A stretch of 64,000 nt of DNA from Azospirillum picis (GTDB lineage Bacteria > Pseudomonadota > Alphaproteobacteria > Azospirillales > Azospirillaceae): positions 31,136 to 95,135 of the forward strand of contig NZ_JAGINO010000027.1 in NCBI RefSeq assembly GCF_017876115.1, given 5' to 3'. The notes beneath the pieces are model-generated. The model was not told the origin of the DNA. It searched no databases and saw only the letters and a list, made by a program, of their open reading frames with translations. The stretch's first letter is position 1. Each line of letters opens with the position of its first letter. A program made the position numbers and the translations under genes. Positions 50,318 to 59,163 of the stretch are shown piece after piece.

Positions 50318-53086
50318 ATGACGACCGGCTTGGCGACCGACATGGATCCGCGTCCCGCCCTGCTTGCCGACCCCGCGGACGCGGTCGCGTTGCAACGCAC
50401 CGCCCTTCTGGTCGCGAAGGCGGGAAACCGGGCCGCAGCCCTCCGCCTGCTGCTGCGCGCCGCTTTGCTGCACCGGAACCAAGCCGTGCTGGACCGGCAG
50501 ATCGACGACATCCTGTTACCCGCCCTCAACGATGCCTTGACGCGGCTTCACGCCGGTGCCACGGACGATGCCGCCGCGATCCTTGATCCTCTGGCCCAGG
50601 TCTTGGAACCGGGAGGTGGCTTCGCCCGGGTGCTGGCAACCCTGCGGCTGGTCCAGGGGTGTGACGAGGAGGCTGCGCGGCTCGGCGCGATCTTGAACCG
50701 CGAAGACAGCGGGCTGGCGGTCGCCCTGGCGGCGGTGGAGACTCGGCGGGCCGATGCCTTCGTCGGTACCGTCGTGCTTCCCGTCTTCAACATGGCCAGC
50801 ACCATCGAGCGCGCGCTCGACAGCGTGCTAGCGGCGGCGGATTACCAGCGCAGCCGAGACCCGGCGGCGCGCATCCACATCTGCGTGGTCGACGACGCCT
50901 CGACCGACGACTCGCTCGCCCGGGCGCTCGGCTGGGCTCGTGCCCATGCCGGACAGAGCGTCGCCGTCATCGCCGCCAACCGGAATCTTGGCGCCGGGCC
51001 GGCACGCAATCTCGGCGCCGCCTCGGCGCGGGGCCGCTACCTGTGGTTCCTCGACTCCGACGACGTCTTCCTGCCTCCGCACCTCTTCCTGACCGCCCGT
51101 GTGCTGGATGCCGCACCGGACGCCGGCTTCGTCCGTACCGGCATGCTCTTCGACCGCATCGACGCGACGATCACACCGGACTGGCGCGACGCGGCGGAGA
51201 ACAGCTACCCCTGCAACCTCTGCGTCCGGCGGGACTGCCACGACTTCATCGGCGGCTTTCCGGAAGAGGCGCCATTCCTGCCGGCGTTGGCCGAGGATGT
51301 CGCCTATTCGCGCGCACTGAACAGCCTGTTCGGTGGGGTCAAGATCGCGGAGAAGACCGTCCACTATATGATGCGGGAGAACAACGCACTGGCCCGCCAG
51401 AGCGCCGAGATGACCGGCGGTCCCCCGTCCCCGGAGCGCACGCGGCCGAACCCGCGCTTCTTAGGCATGGAGATCCTGACGCTCCGACGCATCGAAGCGC
51501 TGAAGGCGAAGAAGGTGGCCATGGAGCGTGATGGGAGGCGGGGGAACGAAGGAGTTCTTCCGTTCCTCCCGCATGTCATGCCGCCCAGGGCGCCTTCACT
51601 CGCGGCGTTGATCGGAAAATCGAAGGACTGCATGCAGCGCGGAGAGCCGCTACGGGCCTTCGATCTTCTGCACCGCGCGGTCGCATTGGAGCCGGGGGCC
51701 ATCACCGCGTGGTTCGAACTCGGAGTGGCCGCCCACCGGCTTCAGCGTCACGTCCCGGCGCTGCGCGCCTTCCGCATGGTAGCCAATCTGCAGCCGCTGG
51801 CACCGGCCGCCCGCTTCAACGTCGGCTCTCTCCTGGTCGAGGGAGGCCGTTACGCCGAAGCTTCTGGGGTTCTGCGTGACACATTGGCCTTCCAGCCGGC
51901 CTATCCCAACGCCCTGCGCCTCCTCGGGTGGGCGCTCCAGCGTCTTGGCCGGAAGGTCGAGGCCTATGGAATACTCGCACGCGGGCTGCGGCTGGAGCCG
52001 GACAATGTCAGCCTGAACGCGCTGTTCGCGGAGGTCGCCTTGGAGACCGGCCGATCCGGCGAGGCGGTGCGCCACGCCCAGCGTTCCTTGGCCTTGGCGC
52101 CGGACCTGTTCGACGCGCAAGTGGTGCTGGCTGGCGCGCTCGAAACGCAAAGCGCCCACCGTGCCCCTGATGTTGCCCTGCCGTGGTGGGAACGAGCCAT
52201 CCGCTGCAATCCTGGCCGGGCCGACGCTTTCACCGGCCGTACGGTCAACCTGCTCACCCGCACTTTCGGATCCCCAGCCCCTCGGCCTGCCGGACCGGCC
52301 GGGCATCGCCTTGCCTCGACGCTCTTCGGCCGGCATGGCCGGTTCGGCAACCAGCTTCTCCAATACGGCGTGCTCCGCCTTTACGCCGGTCTCCATGGGT
52401 TGACGCTGGAGGTGCCGGCGTGGCCCGGGCGCTATCTGTACGGCCTGGATGATCCACTGCCGGGCGCTCCTCTGCCCCTTGTGCCCGAGGCCGACGGGGA
52501 AGAGGCCGTTGTCGCCGCGTTGGCGGGCCGGAACGTGCCGGTTCTGGCCGACCGTGACGTCACGGGGTATTTCTGCGGCGGCACCGGCTTCCTGTCGGCG
52601 CGCCGTGATGCCTTCCGGGGCTTCTTCACGCCGGCTCCGTACCTGCGGGCCTATGCCGACGGCATCGCCACCCGGCTGCGTGCGAGCGGTGGAACGGTCG
52701 TAGCGCTCCATTTGCGGCGCGGAGATTTCGGCTGGGGACGCTTCTGGATCGCACCCGAAGCCTGGTATCTGCGCTGGCTGGAGGGGATATGGCCGGGACT
52801 AGATCGACCGGTCCTCTACGTCGCAACCGACGACCCCGCCCTTCTCACCGCCTTCGCGCCCTACCGGCCGCTGTGCGCCCGCGACCTTGCCGAACCAATC
52901 CGGGGAGCCGAGTTCTTCACGGACTTCCACGCTCTGTGCGTGGCCGACCAAGTCGCCATCTCCAACAGCAGCTTCTCCTTTACCGCCAGTATGCTGAACC
53001 GGACGGCCAAGAAATTCCACCGCCCCGACCACGATCGGCAGGTGTTGGTTCCATACGACCCATGGAACAGCCCGGTGCTGTTGTGA
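50318..53086 (+). CDS. GT2 - TPR - GT11-like (fucosyltransferase-type) fusion
   Basis: 922 residues from the ATG at 50318. After a helical N-terminal part, residues 148-375 form a GT2 domain: TVVLPVFNMASTIERALDS, VVDDASTDDS and FLDSDDVF. TPR repeats occupy about 400-640. Residues 664-922 resemble GT11 alpha-1,2-fucosyltransferases: FGRHGRFGNQLLQYGVLRLY, VALHLRRGDF (the HxRRGD motif, near 797), and VAISNSSFSFTASMLN. The pairing suggests addition of a sugar followed by fucose or another deoxyhexose. The GDP-mannose dehydratase further right in the island could supply the donor precursor. Confidence 0.87.
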   Translation: MTTGLATDMDPRPALLADPADAVALQRTALLVAKAGNRAAALRLLLRAALLHRNQAVLDRQIDDILLPALNDALTRLHAGATDDAAAILDPLAQVLEPGGGFARVLATLRLVQGCDEEAARLGAILNREDSGLAVALAAVETRRADAFVGTVVLPVFNMASTIERALDSVLAAADYQRSRDPAARIHICVVDDASTDDSLARALGWARAHAGQSVAVIAANRNLGAGPARNLGAASARGRYLWFLDSDDVFLPPHLFLTARVLDAAPDAGFVRTGMLFDRIDATITPDWRDAAENSYPCNLCVRRDCHDFIGGFPEEAPFLPALAEDVAYSRALNSLFGGVKIAEKTVHYMMRENNALARQSAEMTGGPPSPERTRPNPRFLGMEILTLRRIEALKAKKVAMERDGRRGNEGVLPFLPHVMPPRAPSLAALIGKSKDCMQRGEPLRAFDLLHRAVALEPGAITAWFELGVAAHRLQRHVPALRAFRMVANLQPLAPAARFNVGSLLVEGGRYAEASGVLRDTLAFQPAYPNALRLLGWALQRLGRKVEAYGILARGLRLEPDNVSLNALFAEVALETGRSGEAVRHAQRSLALAPDLFDAQVVLAGALETQSAHRAPDVALPWWERAIRCNPGRADAFTGRTVNLLTRTFGSPAPRPAGPAGHRLASTLFGRHGRFGNQLLQYGVLRLYAGLHGLTLEVPAWPGRYLYGLDDPLPGAPLPLVPEADGEEAVVAALAGRNVPVLADRDVTGYFCGGTGFLSARRDAFRGFFTPAPYLRAYADGIATRLRASGGTVVALHLRRGDFGWGRFWIAPEAWYLRWLEGIWPGLDRPVLYVATDDPALLTAFAPYRPLCARDLAEPIRGAEFFTDFHALCVADQVAISNSSFSFTASMLNRTAKKFHRPDHDRQVLVPYDPWNSPVLL

Positions 53087-54897
53087 CGACCATCCACCAG
53101 CCCGATCCGGCCGCGCTGTTGCAGGCCGGCATGGCCCATCACGGCGCCGGACGGTCTGCCCAGGCTGAGGCGCTGTACCGGCAGGCGCTGGACGTCCGGC
53201 CGAACCATCCCGACGCCCTGCACCTTCTGGGCGTCCTGGCTCTCCAAGCCGGAAACCCGACCGCCGCCGCCGGACTGATCGGGCAGGCGATCCGCTTCGA
53301 CCCCGGAAACCCAATCTTCTTCTCCAACCTCGCCATCGTGCTGCGCCGCCTCGGCCGGCGCGAGGACGCGGCGGCGATCTGCCGACGGGCGCTGGCGCTG
53401 GCCCCGGATTTCGCCGACGCGCTCAACAACCTGTCCAATATCCTGTCCGACCAAGCCGATTATGGGCGGGAAGCGACCGCGTTGCACCGCCTGCTGCTGC
53501 TCAAGCCGTTTCTGACCGACCAACGGATGCAACTCGGCCGCGCCCTCCTCATGGCCGGGCGGCCGGAGGAGGCGGTCGAAGCGTTCATGACGCTGCTCGG
53601 CATCCTGCCGGCTTCGGCAGCCGGCTACACCAATCTAGGCGTAGCGCTCCGCCGGCTCGGCCGATTGGACGAAGCCGTCGCCGCCTACCGCAGTGCGCTG
53701 GGCTTCTCTCCCAATGAACCCGGGACGCTCAACAACCTCGGTATCGCCCTTCAGGAACGTGGCGCCTACGCGGAGGCGGTTGCCTGCTTCCACCATGCAA
53801 TCGCGGTAAAGCCGGAGGATGCGGCCACCCACCTCAACCTCAGCCTGGCCGCCCGTGACGAGATGCGGGTGGATGCATCGATTGCTCTCGCCAGACGGGC
53901 GGTCCTGCTCGACCCACTGCTGGCAGAAGGTCACACGGCGCTCGGTTTCGGCTTGCTGCTGCAAGGCCGGTTGAAGGAGGGCTTCGCCGAGTACGAATGG
54001 CGTTCGCGCATGGCGGACTTCCCGTCGCCCCGTCGCGGCTTTACCTCGCCCACCTGGGACGGATCTGAATTGACCGGACGGACGCTGTTGATTCACGACG
54101 AGCAGGGTGTCGGCGACACGATCATGCTCGCCCGTTACGCCCCCCTGCTGCAAGCCAGGGGTGTGCACGTCCATCTGGAATGCAACAAGCAACTCGTCCG
54201 CCTGCTATCGTCCATGCCGGGGATCGACGGAGTGATTGGCCGTTTCGAGCCGCCGCCGCCGCACGATGCTCACATCGCCCTTGCCAGTGTGCCGGACCGA
54301 ATCGGTACGACGCTCTACACCATTCCCGACCAGGTACCATATCTGCGGGCTGAGCCGGCGTTGGTGAAAGCGTGGAGCGGGCGGTTGCCCTTGCCGGGCG
54401 ACGGGAGGTTGCGGGTCGGCTTGGTCTGGGCCGGCAACCCGGAATTCAAGGGCGATCGCCTGCGCTCGCCCGGCTTGGCGGCCTTTCGCCCGCTGCTTGA
54501 TGTTGGCGGGGTCGCGTTCTACGGCCTGCAGAAGGGACCAGGCCGTCGCGATCTGGAGCAAGACGGCCCGCTTCCGGCCAATTTCACCGACCTGGGCGCC
54601 GCGATCGGGGATTTCGCCGATACCGCCGCGATCATGGAGCAGCTCGATCTGGTGATCAGCTCCTGCACTGGCCCGGCCCATCTGGCTGGCGCGCTCGGTC
54701 GTCCGGTCTGGACCGTCCTGCCCTTCGCGCCTGACTGGCGTTGGCTGGAGCATGGCGTCTGCACCCCGTGGTACCCGACCATGCGCCTGTTCCGGCAGGA
54801 GCGGCCGGGCGATTGGACCGGGGTCGTGCACCTCGTCCGGACTGCGCTCGCCGCCCGCGCGCGCGACAAGTCCCTGGAGGTCCTGGGCGAACGCTAG
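53062..54897 (+). CDS. TPR - GT9-like glycosyltransferase
   Basis: 611 residues from the ATG at 53062; a GTG at 53083 that overlaps the previous stop as GTGA would give 604. TPR repeats cover about residues 15-300 with textbook spacing (GVALRRLGRLDEAVAAYRSALGFSPNEPGTLNNLGIALQERG). The GT9-like domain has LLIHDEQGVGDTIMLARYAPLL, VGLVWAGNPEFKGDRLRS, YGLQKGPGR and TPWYPTMRLFRQ. The DTxxAHLAG motif reads SSCTGPAHLAG, with Cys replacing the conserved Asp. Last gene of the coupled plus-strand trio starting at 49153. A hairpin follows the stop codon. Confidence 0.87.
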   Translation: MEQPGAVVTTIHQPDPAALLQAGMAHHGAGRSAQAEALYRQALDVRPNHPDALHLLGVLALQAGNPTAAAGLIGQAIRFDPGNPIFFSNLAIVLRRLGRREDAAAICRRALALAPDFADALNNLSNILSDQADYGREATALHRLLLLKPFLTDQRMQLGRALLMAGRPEEAVEAFMTLLGILPASAAGYTNLGVALRRLGRLDEAVAAYRSALGFSPNEPGTLNNLGIALQERGAYAEAVACFHHAIAVKPEDAATHLNLSLAARDEMRVDASIALARRAVLLDPLLAEGHTALGFGLLLQGRLKEGFAEYEWRSRMADFPSPRRGFTSPTWDGSELTGRTLLIHDEQGVGDTIMLARYAPLLQARGVHVHLECNKQLVRLLSSMPGIDGVIGRFEPPPPHDAHIALASVPDRIGTTLYTIPDQVPYLRAEPALVKAWSGRLPLPGDGRLRVGLVWAGNPEFKGDRLRSPGLAAFRPLLDVGGVAFYGLQKGPGRRDLEQDGPLPANFTDLGAAIGDFADTAAIMEQLDLVISSCTGPAHLAGALGRPVWTVLPFAPDWRWLEHGVCTPWYPTMRLFRQERPGDWTGVVHLVRTALAARARDKSLEVLGER

Positions 54898-54932
54898 AGT
54901 CTGGGTGCTTATTGAAGCACCAGCCAGACTCT
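54896..54932 (+). terminator. Hairpin after the TPR-GT9 gene
   Basis: It overlaps the stop codon. An outer stem AGAGTCT / AGACTCT and an inner stem GTGCTT / AAGCAC around ATTG form a bulged hairpin of 37 bases. It is a plausible transcript end for the 49.2-54.9 kb operon and runs straight into the 54-bp repeat. Confidence 0.5.
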
Positions 54933-54981
54933 AAGCTTTTGGTCTTTCGTGTGATTCACGTTTCAAGTGATACCGCTTGAA
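54928..54981. repeat. 54-bp direct repeat, copy 2
   Basis: It matches 18392-18445 with three substitutions and in the same orientation. Here the palindrome seen in copy 1 is incomplete because one arm carries a change and the outer arm has diverged. It adjoins the IS481-type element, whose coding part ends 12 bases on. Confidence 0.8.
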
Positions 54982-54992
54982 GCGATCATACT

Positions 54993-55996
54993 CTAGTTGT
55001 CAGGTTGCGACATCTCCTTGGCGCTGAAAACCATCAGCTGGGCCGCGATTTTGGTTTTGGTCAGGGAGCAGGGATCGGGAGGTCGATGGGTTGGATTGGT
55101 CAGCTCCGGCCTAGCTTTCAGGCGCTCGCTCACGACCTCGTCGGGGATCGGCCATCCAAGACCCGTTGGCGACGGGCGTTGTAGGCGAGATTGTAGCCCT
55201 TCAGCAGGCACTCCAAGGTCTGATGGGTGCCGATGCACATCACCAGTACCTCCCGACCGATCCGGCCGTTGAAGCGCTCGACCATGCCGTTGGTCTTGGG
55301 GGTGTAGGGCTTGGTCTTCCGGTGCTCGATGGCAAGTGCACTACAGGCCGCCTCAAACGCGTCGGCGGTGAAGCAGCTGCCGCGATCGGTCAGGACGTGG
55401 GTGATCGTGAAGGGAAAGGTGGCGGCTGCCTCCTTCAGAAAGGCAGTGGCGCAGGCCTCGGTCTCTTCGTCCTTGACCGCCAAGTGAACCCGCGGTGAGG
55501 CGCGGTCGATGGCGACGTAGAGGTAGCGCTTGCGCGGCACGCCGCCGATGACCTGCCACTTGGGCAAATGCTTGATGTCGATGTGGAGGAAGCCGAGATC
55601 ATACTCCTTGAATTTCTTCACCTCTTTCACCGGCTTAGTCGATGGAGGCGGTGGCAGGCGGCCCAGCCCTTCGGCCTTGAGAATGCGGTAGACGGTGTCG
55701 CGGTTCAGATGCGGCAGGAAGTGGCGCAGGGTGAAGGTGAGATCGTCCAACGCAAAGCTGGTCATCCGGCGCAGCTCGCAGACGATGGCACGCTCCTCCT
55801 CGGAAGCCCGCCACCGCAGATGCTTCGGGCAGGCGGAATGGTCCTGGCAATCCTCCACGCCCCGCCGCCGCCATTTCCGGATGGTTTCGGTGCTCACGCC
55901 GTAGCGTTTGTCCAGCACGCCCGAGGGCTCGGCGGACGAGGCGTTGGCGGCGCGCACGGCCGGGGTGGTGCGGGCGTTGGGATGGATCTGGTACAC
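54993..55996 (-). pseudogene. IS481-family transposase, frameshifted
   Basis: The frame from ATG 55996 runs 288 codons with a helix-turn-helix (RYGVSTETIRKWRRRG) and a complete DDE core: LHIDIKHLPKW, VLTDRGSCF and NGMVERFNGRIGRE. Near 55,138-55,145 one base is missing: after DGRSP it reads TRS and stops, while the adjacent frame continues the family sequence (PDEVVSERL, then RPPDPCSLTK) to the stop at 54993. The active-site part is intact but the C-terminus is detached. It interrupts the glycosyltransferase island between two operons. Confidence 0.85.
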
Positions 55997-56286
55997 GACG
56001 GCTCTCCATGGCCGGGAAGAAACCCGCCGTCGTCGCCATGGCAGAGGTTACCCGTTGCCGCCCCGCCATCAACCCTGGCCTTAGCGGGCCGCCGCCTTAC
56101 GGCGGCTCATGGGGTTGACGGCGGGGCGGACGCCGGGTCAGCTTTGCTCATCATGGCATCGACGGACAGGTCTGCGCCGAGTTCCGGCACGCCGACGCAC
56201 GACGTCATAAGGCGTCGCTCGAACCACGCGCCGTGTTTCCAGATAGCCCAACAGCTCACGTCCCAACAACGTTCCGCACCAAACAA

Positions 56287-58188
56287 TTAAGGCGTCCAGG
56301 GCGTAAAGGGCCGAATCCGCTTTGCCTCCACGTCCGGCTCGACGAACAGCTCGGCGCGCCGGTTGAGCCGGGCGGCGAGTTGGCTGAACCCGCTCGCCGC
56401 GCTAATGCCGACGATGTCCGCCTGGGTCAGAACGTGGAAATCCTGCAGATACTCCAACCCCGGCCAATCGGGTGCCACGTCAGCCCGCACCACCGGTCGG
56501 AACTCGGCGAAGGCTCCCCGCACCGCCGCCAGATCGTCGCTGGCCAGATAAAGCACCGGCCGCGCGAGACCGGGCCAGATTTCCCGCAGCCACGCCAGAT
56601 ACCAGTCCGTCTCGGTTATCGGATAGCCGAAGGTGAGAAAGTCACCCCGCCGGATGTGGATTGCCACGACGGTCGCTCCTCCCTCTCGCAGGCGCCCGAC
56701 CGCCGGATCGAGCCAGGGTGCCCAGACGGCACGCGGCTTGAGCCAGGATTGCACGTGCTCGCGATACCGCTCCTTGTGCTCGAAGAGGAAGAGCGGGGAC
56801 AGCATGTCGCGGTTGGCCAGGGGCGGGGCGACCGCCCGCCCCGTAATCCATTCGTTGAGCCGGTACCGTGGAAAGAGCAGCGGCGGTAGAGGGCCGCTCT
56901 GGGGTGGGTCGTTAACGTCGAAGAACGCGCCGCCAACCCAGTCCGGTGTTTCCAGGACATAGCCGAACTGCTCGGCATAGAGCCGCAGCATCACGTATTC
57001 GAGTGCGTTGTGGGCGAATCGCCCGCGGTTTGCCAGCGTCGAGGAGGTAATGCGGAGACGCGTGCCACGCGGTCCAGCCGCTGGCCGCCGCAGTCTCACC
57101 CCCTTGTCTGCGAGAGCGGTGTGCAGTGCGGCAAGAGACTTGACGGTGAAGAACCAGCCGTGCTCGCTTCGGACCGGCGCCAGCCTTGCTGCGGCGGCGC
57201 GCGGGGTACCCTCGGCGAGGTCGACCGCCGCCAGGGCCGTCAGGCATTCCCCGAGATGGCGGACACCCGCGAACGACGTTTCGGCCAGCCTCTGGAAAAG
57301 GGCGCGCGCCTCCCCCAGCCGGTTGCTCCGGATCATGGTATTGGCCAACAGTTCGAGGAACTCAGGGACCGGAGCGCCTGGCGTCTCCAGGCTGTTCAGC
57401 AGCAACCGTTCCGCCTCGTCCTGGCGCCCGAGATCGGAGAGCGCATGCGCAAGGCGTGGCAAGGCGACGCCCAGCCCGCCAGCGGCGGCGCGCCGGTAGG
57501 CGAAGGCCGCCCCCATCGCATCGCCGGCCTCGTGATGGGCGTGGCCGAGGTTGTACCAGCATTCCGCACTGTCCGGCGCCAGGGCGGAGGCCTGCCGCAA
57601 GGCTGCCGCAGCCCTGCGGCCGTCTCCCCGCTCCAGGAGAGCCGATCCCAGATTCATTTGGGCCTGCGCGAGACCGGGCTCGACAACGACGGCGTTGCGC
57701 TGGCTGGCGATCGCCTCGTCGAGCCGCGCCGCGTGACGCAGCACGAGCCCGAGGTCGTGGTGTGACAGGCCCGTTCCGGGTTGAAGCCGGACCGCCCGGC
57801 GCAAGGCCGCGATGGCGTGGGGGGACATCGCGCTGCCCTGACGTTCGAGCGCTCCGCCGAGCCCGTGCCAAGCTGTCGCCCAGGCAGGGGCGAGGACGAC
57901 GAGACGGCGCCATTCGGAAGTAGCCTCCACCGTGCGGCTGGCCTCGTTCAGGATGTTGGCGCGGTTGAAGCGCGCCTCCAGGAACTCCGGATTGAGCTGA
58001 AGCGCGCGGCCGATCAGCGCCAGCCCATCCTCGATCTGCCCGGAGCGCCGTAGGACGAGGCCGAGCAGATGCAGCGCATCGACCGCATTCGCGTCGGTGT
58101 CGAGCACGTGGCGGTAGAGAGCTCCGGCCTCGGCGAGGCGGCCGGCGCGGTGATGTTCCAGCGCCTTGGCCAGGAGATCGGCGATCAC
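56287..58188 (-). CDS. TPR - GT11-like glycosyltransferase
   Basis: 633 residues; the start overlaps the upstream dehydratase stop as ATGA. TPR repeats occupy about residues 5-340 (ALHLLGLVLRRSGQIEDGL, QMNLGSALLERGDGRRAAAAL, CWYNLGHAHHEAGDA). The C-terminal 250 residues resemble the fucosyltransferase-type domain of the gene at 50318: ANRGRFAHNALEYVMLRLYAE in the GNQ position, and VVAIHIRRGDF with the HxRRGD donor motif, then YLASDD. The GNQ motif is replaced by AHN, so donor or acceptor may differ. It is coupled to GDP-mannose 4,6-dehydratase, which favours a GDP-deoxyhexose donor. Confidence 0.83.
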   Translation of the reverse strand: MIADLLAKALEHHRAGRLAEAGALYRHVLDTDANAVDALHLLGLVLRRSGQIEDGLALIGRALQLNPEFLEARFNRANILNEASRTVEATSEWRRLVVLAPAWATAWHGLGGALERQGSAMSPHAIAALRRAVRLQPGTGLSHHDLGLVLRHAARLDEAIASQRNAVVVEPGLAQAQMNLGSALLERGDGRRAAAALRQASALAPDSAECWYNLGHAHHEAGDAMGAAFAYRRAAAGGLGVALPRLAHALSDLGRQDEAERLLLNSLETPGAPVPEFLELLANTMIRSNRLGEARALFQRLAETSFAGVRHLGECLTALAAVDLAEGTPRAAAARLAPVRSEHGWFFTVKSLAALHTALADKGVRLRRPAAGPRGTRLRITSSTLANRGRFAHNALEYVMLRLYAEQFGYVLETPDWVGGAFFDVNDPPQSGPLPPLLFPRYRLNEWITGRAVAPPLANRDMLSPLFLFEHKERYREHVQSWLKPRAVWAPWLDPAVGRLREGGATVVAIHIRRGDFLTFGYPITETDWYLAWLREIWPGLARPVLYLASDDLAAVRGAFAEFRPVVRADVAPDWPGLEYLQDFHVLTQADIVGISAASGFSQLAARLNRRAELFVEPDVEAKRIRPFTPWTP

Positions 58189-59153
58189 CGGCCGATCCGC
58201 CGAAGGTCGGCCTCGACCATCTCGACAACCAGCTCCTCAAGCCTGGTCAGCGGTTCCCAACCCAGTTCCCTCCGGGCCTTCGACGCGTCGGCCTCGATGC
58301 AGCGAACCTCTCTGGGACGCACCAGCACTGGATCGACTACGACATGGTCCTCCATGGCAAGGCCGACATGCCCGAAAGCGATCCGGCAGACATCGTGGAC
58401 CGTGGATGTCCGGCCAGTCGCGATGACGTAATCGTCAGGCCGGTCCTGCTGAAGCATCAGGTGCATCGCGGATGCGTAGTCGCGGGCATGCCCCCAATCG
58501 CGGCGGCTGTCCAAATTCCCGAGCCGCAGCGTTTGCGCTTTCCCGAGCTTTATCCGGGCGACACCGTCCGCGATCTTGCCCAGGACGTAATCTGTGCCCC
58601 GTAAAGGCGATTCATGGTTGAACAGGATGGCGCAGCTAGCGTGAAGCCCAAGGGTGTCGCGGTAGTTGATGGCCGACAGATGGGCGAAGAGCTTGGCGAC
58701 TGCGTAGGGGGAGCATGGAAGAAAACGGGTGGCTTCGTTCCGCCGATCCTGTTCGACGCTGCCAAACATTTCCGAGGATGAGGCTTGGAGAAATCTCGCC
58801 GAGGGCCATGATAACCTCAACGCCTCGAGCATCGTCAAAGCGGTCTGGGCCGTATCCTTCGTTGCCTGGATTGGGGCCTGCCAGGAAGCCCGGACCACCG
58901 ATTGCCCCGCCAAATTGTACACCTCGTCCGGCCGCTCCCGCCCCAGCAGGTGCGACAGCCCGGACAAATCGGTCAGTTCCATTCCGACGACCCTGACGTC
59001 GCCGGCGACGCCGAGCGCCTGTAAACGGGGCAGGGGAGCGCCGAGCCGCTCCTTCCTGACGATACCGACGACCTCGTAGCCGTTGTCAAGGAGCGACCTT
59101 GATAGATAGGCGCCGTCCTGACCGGCAATTCCGGTGATCAGAGCTTTGGTCAT
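58185..59153 (-). CDS. gmd: GDP-mannose 4,6-dehydratase
   Basis: 322 residues from the ATG at 59153; upstream in-frame codons overlap the previous gene's end and are not family-like. It has the NAD(P)-binding GIAGQDGAYL (Gly 8-14), EVYNLAGQS, the catalytic SSSEMFG (Ser-Glu) and YAVAK (Tyr-Lys), FNHESPLRG, and RRDWGHARDYASAM. It turns GDP-mannose into GDP-4-keto-6-deoxymannose, the precursor of GDP-fucose, GDP-rhamnose or GDP-perosamine. The next enzyme (a reductase, epimerase-reductase or aminotransferase) is not in the window. It is the middle gene of the minus-strand trio 61,098-56,287. Confidence 0.92.
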   Translation of the reverse strand: MTKALITGIAGQDGAYLSRSLLDNGYEVVGIVRKERLGAPLPRLQALGVAGDVRVVGMELTDLSGLSHLLGRERPDEVYNLAGQSVVRASWQAPIQATKDTAQTALTMLEALRLSWPSARFLQASSSEMFGSVEQDRRNEATRFLPCSPYAVAKLFAHLSAINYRDTLGLHASCAILFNHESPLRGTDYVLGKIADGVARIKLGKAQTLRLGNLDSRRDWGHARDYASAMHLMLQQDRPDDYVIATGRTSTVHDVCRIAFGHVGLAMEDHVVVDPVLVRPREVRCIEADASKARRELGWEPLTRLEELVVEMVEADLRRIGR

Positions 59154-59163
59154 CCTCGATGCC

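Noticed and set aside
56091..56106. GCCGCC-TTAC-GGCGGC hairpin between the IS481 element and the GT11-like gene
   Set aside because: It is short, GC-rich and has no T tract; it could serve the convergent transcripts but is not distinctive enough to annotate.
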